Positions 45,481 through 56,098 of a stretch of DNA of 64,000 nt are shown here, in pieces. Source of the DNA: Heterohyrax brucei (Eukaryota; Chordata; Mammalia; Hyracoidea; Procaviidae); the NCBI GenBank assembly GCA_028571685.1, contig CM053140.1, positions 145,499,701-145,563,700 of the forward strand, given 5' to 3'. The notes under the pieces are model-generated. The model saw only the letters and a list, made by a program, of their open reading frames with translations. It ran no database searches and was not told the origin of the DNA. Made by a program: the position numbers and the translations under genes. The first letter of the stretch is position 1, and the number at the start of each line of letters is the position of its first letter.

Positions 45481-45688
45481 AGTAGCATTGCTGTATTTTG
45501 AATTAGTTCGTATCATCTGGGGTTGGATATAGAGGTGCTTACTGTGCCAGTTGGGAAGAGGGACCTCTACACCTGAAAACCTGACTGACTTGGGAAGTGG
45601 TCAGATACCTTTTGTCTTACATTTTAAGACAGCCTAGAGAAACATCTTCAGTCCATCCTCACAGTATCTCTCCCAGCCTCTATTTACT

Positions 45689-46092
45689 CATGTGAAACCC
45701 AAAAGCAACAGACACTTGTGGCAAACAAGAAATCACCCATGGCTTCAGAAGGCTCCCAAACAAAACAACCAAGGAGTTTTCTGGATGAAGAAACTTTTCT
45801 GAAATCATTATAAGATGAATACAGAAGGATTATATACAGAGCCCTTCTAGATTTTATACAAAATGCAGCACAACAAAATGAAAAATTAAGCAAGCTGTTC
45901 AATCTGATGGAACACCAGTACTCTGAAATGCAACAGATCAAGAACAAAATCAAAGACATAGAAACTTCCATTCAAAGCCAAGAAAACAGAATGGAACAAA
46001 TGGAAAAAAGAATTTCTGACTTGGAAGACAGAGCAACTAACACCAGCATCTATGAAGACAAATCAAAAAAAATAAATAAACTAGAAAAATGA
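45689..46092 (+). pseudogene. L1-C ORF1 N-terminal fragment
   Basis: The start region is damaged: an early TGA follows the ATG at 45689. The coiled-coil part is well kept; frame 45907-46092 encodes HQYSEMQQIKNKIKDIETSI, then ISDLEDRATN and NKLEK. The RNA-binding and C-terminal domains are missing because the element ends there. Confidence 0.88.
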
Positions 46093-47010
46093 AGGACTGT
46101 ATCCTTTCACCATGTCTTTTCAATCTGTACACCAAGCAAATAATCCAAGAAACTGGACTATATGAAGAATGAGCCATCAGGAATGGAGAAAGACTCATTC
46201 AGGACCTGTGTTATGCAGATGACACAAACTTGCCTGCTGGAAGTGAAGAAGATTTGAAACACTGATAAAGATCAAGGACTACAGCCTTCAGTATAGGTTG
46301 TACCTCAACATTCAGAGAGAAAAAAAAAAAAAAAAAGAACTCACAACTGGACCAGCATGCAAGATCATGATAAATCGAGAAAGGATTGAAGTTGTCAAGG
46401 ATTTCATTTCACTTGGTTCCATAATCAACACCCACGGAAGCAGCAGTCAAAAAATCAAAAGACGCATTGCATTGGAAACACCTGCTACAAAGTATTTCAA
46501 TACTTTAAAGTATTGAAATGTAAAGATGTCACCTTGAAAACTAAGGTGCGCCTGACCTAAGCTGTGATATTTTCAATGGCATGATATGCATGCAAAAGCT
46601 GGACAATGAAGAAGGAAGATAGAAGAAGAATTGTTACTTTTGAATTATGGTGTTGGAGATGAATATTGAATGCACAGAGAATTGCCAAAGAATGAACAGA
46701 TCTGTTCTGGAAGAAATACAACCAGAGTGCTCCTTGGAAGCAAAGATAGCAAGACAGCATCTCACATACTTTGGACATGTTGTCAGGAGGGATCAATCAC
46801 TGGAGAAGGACATCACACTTGGCAGACTTGAGGGTCAGCAAAAAAGAGGAAAACCCTCAACAAGATGGACTCACACAGTGGCTGCAATGATGGACTTGAA
46901 CATAAAAACAACTGTGGGCATGGTGCAAGACCAGGCAGTATTTCATTCTGTTGTGCATAGGGTCTCTATGAATTGGAATGAACCAGACAGCACCTAACAA
47001 CTATGACAAC
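46093..47010 (+). mobile_element. RTE LINE, part after the L1-C insertion
   Basis: Continues the RTE RT domain with 'atcctttcaccatgtctttt' and FNLYTKQIIQETG. A YADD catalytic box lies at 46212-46223 ('tatgcagatgac'). The tail domain follows (frame 46647-46997: SLEKDITLG, a QQKRGKPS box, RWTHTV) and the usual RTE 3' end. An A17 run at 46320-46336 and an early stop show decay. Confidence 0.92.
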
Positions 47011-47012
47011 TT

Positions 47013-47200
47013 ACCCACAGGTTGGTGGCTCAGACCTACCCAGTGGCGTCCTGGAAGAAAGGCCTGATAATCCGCTTCCATAAAAACTGTTGCCAAGAAA
47101 ATGCTGTGGAGTCGTTCTACTCTGTTACACATGGGGTGGCCATGAGTTAGAATTGACTCTATGGCAATGGGTTGGATCTTATTTATTTATGGTTATTCCC
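47013..47200 (+). mobile_element. AfroSINE joined to the RTE 3' end
   Basis: 'cagacctacccagtggcgtc', 'gcttccataaaaactgttgc', 'gagtcgttctactctgttac', 'ggtggccatgagttagaatt' and 'ctctatggcaatgggttgga'. Confidence 0.8.
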
Positions 47201-47239
47201 TAAATGCAGTGTTTCAACAGCATAATCTGGCAAGAGGAC

Positions 47240-47722
47240 TGTTTAGTTATCTGCTTTAACAAAGACACCACAAGTAGATGGCTCTAAAAAGAAAAATCTT
47301 ATTTCATCACAGTCCAGTAGGCTAAAAGTCCAAATTCAGGATGCCAGCATGACGGGAAGGCTTTCCTTACTGGCACTAGATGAAGGTCCTTGTCATCAGT
47401 CTTCCCCTGGACTGGAAGCTTCTAAGGCAAGGGACCTCAGTTGTTTCTAAAAGATGCACTCAGCTTCTGGCAATGCTTTGTGGTGGTATGAAGTCACCCA
47501 TTCTCTCTGCTAGCCTCTTTCCTTCTATCTCGTGAGACAGCCTCAAGGCATGAAATAATCCTATATGTTGAGTCCTGAGCACCAACAGCACTGCCGCCCA
47601 TCCACCCTCATTAACATCACAGGGGCAGGATTTACAACACGGAGGACATCACACAATACCAGAAATCATGGCCTAGTTAAATTGCTACAGGTCTGGGGGA
47701 GAACACAATTCAATCCATGACA
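47240..47722 (-). mobile_element. MaLR-like solo LTR (LTR-5) with near-perfect TSD
   Basis: Antisense copy of the LTR-3 family: 'tgtttagttatctgctttaa', 'cacagtccagtaggctaaaa', 'ggtccttgtcatcagtcttc', 'cccctggactggaagcttct', 'acaatacc', to 'cacaattcaatccatgaca'. Flanks AGGAC (47235-47239) and GGGAC (47723-47727) differ by one base. Confidence 0.85.
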
Positions 47723-48254
47723 GGGACATTATCATTATAGAACAGAACTTTTCAACAAAGCAGACTCTGCTACTTCTGATTGACAAATTCCTAACATAAG
47801 CAAACTAACAAAAAGTTATCAGATGCAGCAATAATAACTAAGCTAGTACTTTCTGCATGCCTGTTGAACAAAATGTCAAAGATCACACCAAAGTGGCCTT
47901 GGAAATACTTTCATACATACTGAGTTTAAACGACAGCCACTCTTCCCTTCAAGGAGTTAAATCTCAGATTTCCAACAGTTCACAAAAGCAGTTTTGAAAA
48001 ACTTTCCTCATTAAAGCATGGGACCACACTGCCCTTGAGCCTTGAAACAAGAAAATTTCCCTTCAGCGTAATTGCTGCAAGTGAAATACCACATAATATT
48101 AACCTGCTTGGACACCCTGAGAACATTTCAAGTGGCTCATTACCACAGAAGGTAGTCAATGTACTTTCTAATGTTTTTAAAACTTCCAACAAACAGTAAC
48201 TGAGAGTGGAGAACCAGGTCTTCGAAAATACTCATAATAAGCTGTTCATGCTGG
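47723..48254. other. Unassigned sequence
   Basis: No gene or repeat recognised. Confidence 0.5.
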
Positions 48255-48485
48255 CCTCAGCAGAATAACAACAGTTTCTATTCACTGAGTGATCTAGGGG
48301 TGCCGGGCACTGCTCTAAATCCTTCACAGATATTATATTTAATGCTTACAAACAACATTATTTTCCCTGTTTTAAAACAAAACTGAGGATTATAGACAGT
48401 AAGTAATTTTCCTAGTATCAGAGAAATAGAAAATTAGCAAAGCAAGGATCTAAACCCCCATATTCTAAAATACTACATTATTCTG
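48255..48485 (-). mobile_element. MIR SINE
   Basis: 'gccgggcactgctctaaatc', 'acagatattatatttaatgc', 'acaaaactgaggattataga' and 'caaggatctaaacccccata', an antisense MIR of nearly full length. Confidence 0.75.
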
Positions 48486-48684
48486 CTCTTCAAAATAGTC
48501 CTGGCTTCTTTAGAATGACTCATGTGAGTTTTCACCACAGTTCTTTACACTGTCGAATTGCATCTTCTTTGTGGAAAGTGAGTAGGCTGGCTCAGAGCAG
48601 CTAAGTGGGTCTGTGCACACAGGAGAAGAAAGAAGTTTTAGGGAGCGGCTTCTAAGAGCATCCAGGAACTGTGTCCACCACAGC

Positions 48685-48740
48685 TGTTCAGACAGTGCCA
48701 GGCATATTGTGGGTGCTAAGTAAATTTTTACTGTGTATCT
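48685..48740 (+). mobile_element. MIR/L2-type 3' end
   Basis: 'cagtgccaggcatattgtgg' and 'gtgctaagtaaatttttact'. Confidence 0.5.
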
Positions 48741-48862
48741 TATGCTAGGTTTGGCCTCTGACTTCACGGCTAAAGGTGTGAAAGTATTAGAGACACCTGT
48801 GATAAAGAGACATCAACACCATAAAGATGAGCCCCTAAGAGTTTATCGTTTTAGTCACCCAT

Positions 48863-48900
48863 TATTTATTTATTTATTTATTTTATTTGTTTATTTTTTT
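48863..48900 (+). repeat. (TTTA)n simple repeat
   Basis: Imperfect TTTA units. Confidence 0.9.
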
Positions 48901-49048
48901 GCATCACGAAATGAACCTTTAGTTAAGGGACACTTAAAGGTTAATTTTGTTATAATGATACGGTGTATACTTTATTGTCTTCTCTAGGCACTAACAGTGT
49001 TAAGCACTTGGTCCATATTACCGAACCTAATACTTATAATAACCTATG

Positions 49049-49222
49049 GAAAATTCTGGTGGCACAGTAGTTAAGTACTACATCTGCTAACCAAAAGGTG
49101 AGCAGTTCGAATCTGCCAGATGCTCTTTGGAAACTCTATGGGTCAGTTCTACTCCGTCTTGTAGCGCCACTACAAGTAGGACTCAACTTGACATCAGTGG
49201 GTTTGTTTGTTTGTTTTTGTTT
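49049..49222 (+). mobile_element. AfroSINE with TSD
   Basis: 'ttctggtggcacagtagtta', 'ctgctaaccaaaaggtgagc', 'gttcgaatctgccagatgct', ending in a TTTG tail. The TSD 'taataacctatg' / 'taatgacctatg' flanks it at 49037-49048 and 49223-49234. Confidence 0.95.
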
Positions 49223-49330
49223 TAATGACCTATGAGATTACTATGTATTATCCCCTTGTATAAATGAGCTACAGAGCTAGTCAGTAGCAAAGAAAGGATT
49301 TCAACCATAGTCTCCCTCTTTTCTTTTTTT

Positions 49331-49682
49331 TTATTATGACTGAGTGAAAATGTACATTCTTGTATAAATTTACATGCCCACCAATACGCAGCTTCACTGC
49401 TCTCCCTGTCCAGTGACAGCACACTATTCCTCTCTGCTCCATACATGTCTCATCCTCCCAACAGTCTCCTTTCCCCTCCTCTCGACCCACTCTCTTTCCT
49501 CCAGCCAGAGGTCAGAAGGATGATGCCCTATAGATGCATAGAACCGTAAAGTGCATCCAATATATGGTCACTCTGCATTGCCAAGTCCAATCCATTCGTG
49601 TCTGAAGAGTGGACCTTCGTTATGATTTATGGGCAAGGGCAGCATCTGGGCCAGGAGCCATGCTCCCAGGGGAACCCTGAAA
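49331..49682 (-). mobile_element. L1-B-type 3' UTR insertion (5'-truncated)
   Basis: 352 bases of the L1-B 3' UTR: 'gagtgaaaatgtacattctt', 'cagtgacagcacactattcc', 'aggggaaccctga'. No clear TSD seen. Confidence 0.93.
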
Positions 49683-51360
49683 CTGCTGATGTTCCTCAGT
49701 GCTACTCTAATTTTCCACAAAAAGGAGTCTATGTATATATAGTTTTCACTAATGTGGAAATTATTGTTAGATTGGTTGTATCTTGGGCAGAGATGGGTCT
49801 CCAAGATATGTCACTGGAAACCTAAAAACACTTAAAGACGTGAAATCAAGACAAGATGAGCACAGGAGGGGAAACTTGGGATGGGAAGTCCAAACAGACC
49901 CTATTCCAGAATGGAGCTCTGGAAACGGAACAAATCCAGACTTTGACGAGATGGATAGTTATAACTCCATGTTGTTGCAAGGTCTAGTAGCTGTCGTCTT
50001 AGACTCTACCTGGTTCCCAAATCTCAGTTATAGATAATGTTATATCTTGCCACCCCCAGATGCTGTGTATAACAGAATGTTGTTCAACAACATGGTGAGT
50101 GCTGTAATCAAAGCCTTTCAGTACCTGACAAGACCACAGCTTGTGAACAGCCATCAGACAGCTTGAGTAGTGGAGCTAAGAAATTAATTGGTACAGCTCA
50201 TCTCCTTTAGCCACAATTTTATCAAAATGTGTTAACAGTAACAGAAGTAAACCAATTTGCAAACTCTCAAGAATGGTCATCTTATTTCAAGATGATGAAA
50301 TAAACCATGATTTCTACCAATTAAAGTGTGACTTATAGATTTTCACAGCAGATACACAATTATTTAAATTGTTTACAGATGATGCTAATGACTACTCATA
50401 TTAATGTGTCATAATAAAAAATTCCAGGGTATTCTTTTTTAAGTGTTCCCTCTACAACAAAATGAGTTTTATATATTTTTTTTAGTTTCATGCCCCAGCA
50501 TTCTGAACAATAAAAAACAAGACAACAAGTAGATCATCCTTCTGTGATCTCACACACAGAGCTGCTTGTGCAAGTCTGTTATCCCTTACTTTCAAGTGAT
50601 ATTTTAAAATCAGGGAACTCAGCTCATCTGTGAGACTTACGTAAGAAGCAATTGCTGGGGAAAAGAAAGCAGTTTGAAATATTCTTCTTACCCAAGCTGA
50701 CAGCAATATTTTAGATGAGTTGAGTTTACCAAATCATATTGTGGGATTTCAAAACACAGCAATCTACATGTAAATGTATGTTGATCTGTTTTATTTAAGA
50801 CCATCTATTTCAGAAGCTTCTCAGGAAAACAATATTCTAGAAATTTTTGTTATAAGACATATGCTTCACAAACCACGTGGGTGGTTCACCCTTAAGTTGA
50901 ATCTCTACTGTACTTTAAAGCTCTGCAATCTTAGGAATGCCAGTAATTTTCAAGAGCAGATGTTTTTCTTGGCATCTGCAGGAATATTTTGCATATGGAG
51001 AATGCTAAATGCATTAGGATGACCAAATAATAGGCTTTCCTGTCTTTGCAGCTTATTCAAAACTTGAGGGAAGGAAAAAAGCTACAGGAAAATGTTATTT
51101 ACTTGAACTGTTAAAAACAATAACAGTAAGAGTCAAGTTCATTTTCTTCTAGGCTTAGAATTCTATTGCAGACTTCATCTCACGGCAATTCTAGAAATTA
51201 CAATCATCCTTATGGTTTTCTCTGAAGTTATTTTTCTCATGATACTCTGTGCATACTCAGAAAAGGAACCTAAGTGATTATGTTTCGCTTGTCTGATAAT
51301 TAGAAGAAACACAGAGGGAAAGAAGCACATGGTTCTGCCCACACACAAAAATAAGACCAG
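49683..51360. other. Unassigned sequence
   Basis: No repeat recognised. The frame at 49783-50037 and the sequence to about 50165 look more protein-like than most of the window; see findings. Confidence 0.4.
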
Positions 51361-51829
51361 GGAGGAGCCAACATGGCTCTATAGCCAAACAATGCCATCC
51401 CTTGGCATCAAAGACCCTAAAAAAGTAAATTAAGCACATACAAACATCAGTGCTGGAAACCTAAGCATCAAATGAAAGAATGAAGAACTAAATGAATCAC
51501 TAGATGGAAGAAGAAACTGATGTGGAATGGAGAACAAGGGCAGCTTTAGTATTGACGTTCCCCGCCAGCCGGTCCAGCACATTGATGCCATCCTGGAGCA
51601 AAGCCAGCAACAGCCCCAGACAGAAAGTACAAGAAGGCAACTTCACAGAGCTCTCAACAGTAGACAGAGTACCTGATAACCAGAGAACCATGCTTTCCCA
51701 CTCCTCATTCTTCTGCCATACCCGCCACCTCCACTCCTTCCTGATGGGCCACACTGCACCGTTTGGCTGGAGTGACAATAGTTCACTGCCATTGCAAGTC
51801 TGCTCCGTGCCCACCAGTCAGCTCCACAC

Positions 51830-52470
51830 CAGCACTTTTTTCCTTTTCCTTTCTTTTATTCCCACAGCCAGCCCCAAATTTCACCTCCACACCTTCTTGA
51901 TGGGCCACAGAGGGATTTTTGGCTACAGAACAACCAGCACACAGCTGTCCTCATCCACTCCACCCCAACAGCAGCTCCAGCTGTGCCACCTTTTTTTTTT
52001 TCTGCTTTTGCTTTGATTTCTTTCTTGTCTTTTTTGCACCCTGCAGCCTAGCTCCATACCTCACAACCCCTCCCTTTCAACCAACTCTCAGGTCTGCCCT
52101 GCCCTCACTCACTGGCACCCACCACTACCAGGGTGTTTTTTTTTTTTTTCAGTTCTTTAGATTTTTTTCTCTCTCTCCTTTTTCCCTCTCCCTCTGATCT
52201 AGCGTCTTACATCACCTCTCCCCCTGCCACCAGACTGTGCCATGTCACTGTAGCTAGCAAGCCACTGGCTTGCTACTGCCCTGGGTCTGCTGCATCCCCA
52301 CTGCATCACTACTTATTTTATTTATTGTTTTCTTTCTGCCTCCCACTTAGCTGTATATACCACATCCTCCCTTTTCCCAGTGGTACCCAGATTCACCTCA
52401 GCTTCACTGGCTTGCTAACTTTTTTTGTCTTATTTTTTCTTTCTCCTTTCTTTTCCCCTTTCCCACCTAG
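51830..52470 (+). repeat. Pyrimidine-rich tract of the L1-E 5' UTR
   Basis: Repeated C/T-rich blocks with T-runs at about 51990, 52135, 52165 and 52420, alternating with 'ctccac', 'acctcac' and 'cttgc' phrases. Open frames here (such as 51504-52016) are low-complexity Phe/Ser/Pro stretches and not ORF1. Confidence 0.6.
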
Positions 52471-52753
52471 CACCATTTGGTCTCCCACTTTGCAAATGAA
52501 GAAAACTAAAGATGGTTCAGACTTAGGGAGATAAGAGTAAATTTCAAGGTAACTACAAAGAAAGTTAACAAATCCATTATCAGCTTAAAACAGAAGAAAT
52601 ACATAAAGATTTGGCAAACACAAAATTTATGATAGTGAAAGAAAATTCACAAACAAAACGCACTCAGCACAGCAAAGTAAGAGAAGCAAAAAACATCAGC
52701 ATCACATAACATACACACATACATCACACATACATACACAAAAGCTCAACAGC

Positions 52754-53480
52754 ATGACAGCAGTTAACTCATACCTATTACTGAATGTAAGTGGCTTAAA
52801 TATACCCATAAAGAGACAGAGAGTGGCAGAATGGATTTTAAAAACATGACCCATTAAAACACTGTCTACAAGAGACACATCTTAGAATAAAGACATAAAT
52901 ATATTAAAAACCAAATGATGGGGAAAAAAATGTATCAAGCAAACAGTAACCAAAAAAGGGCAGGAGTAGCAATACCAATCTTGGATAAAATAGACTTTAA
53001 AAGACTCGACGGCACTTGGCCTTGGCAAGGCAAAAATCAATCTTAGAAGACAAAAAAAAGACATCATGTACTAATTAAAGGCACAATCCACCAAGAAGAC
53101 ACAAACTTAATAAATTTCTGTGTACTCAGCTACAGGACTGCAAAGTTCACAAAACAAACTTGAACTGTACTTAAAAGAGAAATAAACAGTTTCACAATAA
53201 TAGTAACAGACTTCAAGGTATCACTTTCAGTAAAGAACAGAACAGCTAGAAAGAAACTCAGCAAAGATACAGAAGATCTAAAAACCAAAATCAACCTATT
53301 TGACCTCGTAGACACATAGAGAACACTCCACCCAAGAGCAACCAATTATATACATTCTTTCCCAGTGCATATGGAACATTCTCCAGGATAGACCACATTT
53401 TAGGTCACAAAGTAACGCTCCATAAAATGCAAAACAATGAAATAACACAAAACATTCTCTATGATCACCGTGTCACAAAA
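52754..53480 (+). pseudogene. L1-E ORF2 endonuclease domain, broken
   Basis: The ATG at 52754 opens MTAVNSYLLLNVSGLNIPIK and continues with RQRVAEWILKT before a stop. Further on, 'ctacaagagacacatctt' keeps the QETH catalytic motif in another frame (about 52866-52883). 'agggcaggagtagcaatacc' matches the KRAGVAIP region. 'caggatagaccacattttag' is the SDH-like end. Frameshifts throughout. Confidence 0.82.
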
Positions 53481-54049
53481 GTAGAAACCAATAACATGGA
53501 AGATCAAGAGAAAAAATAATCAAATACATGGCAACTGAATAACACCCTGCTTAAAAAACAATGGGTAGTAGAAGAAATAAAAGAGGAAACAAAAAATATT
53601 CTAGAATTAAATGAGAATGAAAACACATCATACCAAAATCTTTGGAACACAGCAAAGGCAGTGCTCAGAGGTCAATTTACAGCAAAAAAAAAAGTACACA
53701 TCGAAAAAGAAGAAAGGGATAAAATCAAAATGCTAGCCCTCCAACCAAACAGAGAACAACAAAAGAATTCCACAGGAACCAGAAAAAAAGGAAACAATAA
53801 AAACTAAACCAGAAATCAATGAAATGAAGAAGAGAAAAACAATAGAATGAAAAAGTCTAAATGTCAGGTACTTGAAAAGATCAACAAAATTTACACACTG
53901 TTGGCCAAACTGACAAAAGAAAAATAGGAGAGGAAGCTAATAACCCAGACAAGATGAAAGACATTGCAACAGAATCAACTGAAATAAAAAGAATCATAAC
54001 AGAATACTAGGAAAAATTGTACTCCAATAAGTTTGAGAACTTAGAGGAA

Positions 54050-55040
54050 ATGGATAATTTGTTAGAAACACGTGACTTAATCACCACAAACTGAAATCAA
54101 AAATCTGAATAGACAGATAACATGCGATAGAAGTAATAAAAAATAAATAACCTCTCAACAAAAATAATAGGCCATAGGCCAGATAACCTCACTAGAAAAT
54201 TCTACAAATTATTCAAAGAAGTCATAGCAGTACTAGTCAAACTATTTCAGAGTGTAGAAAAGGAAAGAATACTACTGAACTCATATGAAAACAGCACAGC
54301 TCTGATACCAAAGCTAGGCAAAAACACCACAAAAAAATGAACATAAGAGATCAATATCTCTCATGAATACAAATGGAAAAACTCTTAACAAAATTGTAAC
54401 CAACAGAATTCAACATCATATAAAAAAAATAGTGTGTGTATGTTTCTCACACCAAGTGAGATATATAGCAAGTATGCAAGGATAATTCAACACTAAAATA
54501 AATCAATCAATATAATCCATAACATAAATAAAAGAATCACATAACCACCTCAAGGTATTTGATAAAGTCCAACACCCAACCCTGATTAAAAAAATAAAAA
54601 TAAATTTTAAAAAAGACTTAGCAAATAGGACTAGAAGGGAAATTTCTAAACACACTAAATGTTATCTATATAAAACCAACAACCAACATCATTCTCAACA
54701 GAGAAAGGTAGAAAGCATTACCTGGAAAATAGGAACAAGGCAAGAATGGGCTTTATCACTACTCCTATTTAACATGGTACTAAAATCCCTAGCTAGAGCG
54801 AGACAAGTAAAAAACATAAAGTGTGTATAAACTGGAAAAGAGCAAGAAAAACTATCTCTATTTGCAGATGATAAGATCCTACACATATAGAATCCCAAAT
54901 ATTCTACAAGAAAACTACTGAAACTAATAGATTCAGCAGAGTAGAAAGACACAAGATGAACATACAAAAATCAGGTGCTTTCCAATACACCAACAAAAAG
55001 AACTTTGAAAAGGAAATCAGGAAAACAATACCATTTATTC
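54050..55040 (+). pseudogene. L1-E ORF2 reverse transcriptase domain, broken
   Basis: 'gaggaaatggataatttgtt', 'gagatcaatatctctcatga' (RPIS-like area), 'gtaccaacagaattcaacat' and similar phrases. The RT box is intact as F-A-D-D at 54861-54872. Stops and indels break the frame. The region ends where an AfroSINE begins; about 700 bases of ORF2 expected next are missing. Confidence 0.85.
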
Positions 55041-55196
55041 AAAAAAAAAAAAAAGTGCCACAAAATCAATCCCAACTAATAGAGACTGTATAGGACAGAG
55101 TAGAACTGCTCCATAGAATTCTCAAGGAGTGGCTAGCGCATTTAAACTTCTGACCTTTTGGCTAACAGCCAAGTTGTTAACCATTGAACTACCAAT
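55041..55196 (-). mobile_element. AfroSINE inside L1-E
   Basis: A-run, then 'gtgccacaaaatcaatccca', 'gtagaactgctccatagaat', 'cttctgaccttttggctaac', 'agttgttaaccattg'. L1-E sequence on its two sides is not contiguous in L1 coordinates, so a deletion accompanied or followed it. Confidence 0.88.
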
Positions 55197-56098
55197 CCAC
55201 AGTAGTAAAAACAGCCCGGTACTAGTACAACAGACACATAGACCAGTGGAACAGAATTCTGAACCCAGACATAAATCCATCCACCTATAATCAACTGATA
55301 TTTGATAAAGGTCAAGTGAATTAAATGGGAAAAAGACAGTCTCTTTAACAAATGGTGCTGGCAAAACTGGATGTCCACCTATAAAATTAAACAGGAGCCA
55401 TAACTTATACCATACACAAAAGCTAATTCAAAATGGTTCAAAGATCTAAATATAAAACCTAAACTGTGAAGATCATGGAAAAAAAATAGAGACAAAGCTA
55501 AGGATCCTAACACACAGCACAAATAGGATACAGACCATAACTAACAAGACAAATACACCAAAACATAAATTAAATAACTCAGAGCTCCTAAAAGTTAAGC
55601 ACTATCCTCAAGAAAGAAACTCTGATGGTGTAGTGGTTAAGTGCTATGGCTGCTAACCAAAAGGTCACCAGTTTAAATCCACCAAGCAGTCCTTGAAAAC
55701 TCTGTGGGGCAGTTCTACTCTGTCCTGCAGAGTTGCTATGAATTAGAATTCACTCTATGGCAATGGATTTTTAATGGGTTGCTGAAGAAAAGACTCCACA
55801 AAATGAGTAAAAAGAAAACCTACAGACTTGGAAATAAACATTGGCTATGATAAACCCCCACAAGGGTAAAATCTCTAAAGATATTGCAACTTCTCAACAA
55901 CAAAAAAACAAAAAATCCAATTTAAAACTGGGAAAAGGATATGAGCAGATACTTCACCAAAGAAGACACGCAGTTGGCTAACAGACACTTAAGGAAATGC
56001 TCAGGATCATCAGCCATTAGAGAAATGAAAACAAAACTACCATGAGATCCCATCTCACCCCCCTCTGCACTCCTGGGGAGTGCAAAAACGGTACAACT
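55197..56098 (+). mobile_element. L1-E, ORF2 C-terminal part
   Basis: 'ggtactagtacaacagacac', 'gtctctttaacaaatggtgc' (SLFNKWCW-like), 'agatacttcaccaaagaaga', 'catgagatcccatctcaccc'. An AfroSINE interrupts it at 55616-55778. It ends with 'gcaaaaacggtacaact' where the MaLR begins. Confidence 0.88.
55616..55778 (+). mobile_element. AfroSINE inside L1-E
   Basis: 'gaaactctgatggtgtagtg', 'ctgctaaccaaaaggtcacc', 'gcagttctactctgtcctgc', 'ctctatggcaatggattttt'. Confidence 0.95.

Larger units (their letters stand above)
44697..46092 (+). mobile_element. L1-C, 5'-complete but 3'-truncated L1
   Basis: A 1.4-kb insertion with the L1 5' end (G-run, then 'tgaagtcaagatggcggact'), a ~1-kb 5' UTR and the first ~130 codons of ORF1, and nothing after. 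It stops 12-16 bases past two overlapping AATAAA motifs (46071-46080) in an A-rich part of ORF1. It is flanked by a 15-base duplication with one mismatch (44682-44696 and 46093-46107). It is close in sequence to the 5' end of L1-B. Confidence 0.92.
51361..55040 (+). mobile_element. L1-E, a third L1 type, 5' part
   Basis: Starts 'ggaggagccaacatggctct', reminiscent of L1 5' ends in other mammals. A ~1.1-kb CT-rich 5' UTR leads to a short remnant before ORF2; I see no recognisable ORF1 coiled coil or RNA-binding core. ORF2 starts near 52754. Interruptions follow at 55041, 55616 and 56099. Confidence 0.8.

Noticed and set aside
44697-47010. L1/RTE chimera made by template switching
   Set aside because: First considered because L1 5' sequence runs into RTE 3' sequence. 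RTE sequence is also present upstream at 44540-44696 and the junctions carry a 15-bp TSD, so it is a nested insertion.
51504-52016. 170-codon frame in the L1-E 5' region
   Set aside because: Low-complexity Ser/Phe/Pro/Leu content from CT-rich DNA; it does not resemble L1 ORF1 or any protein I know.
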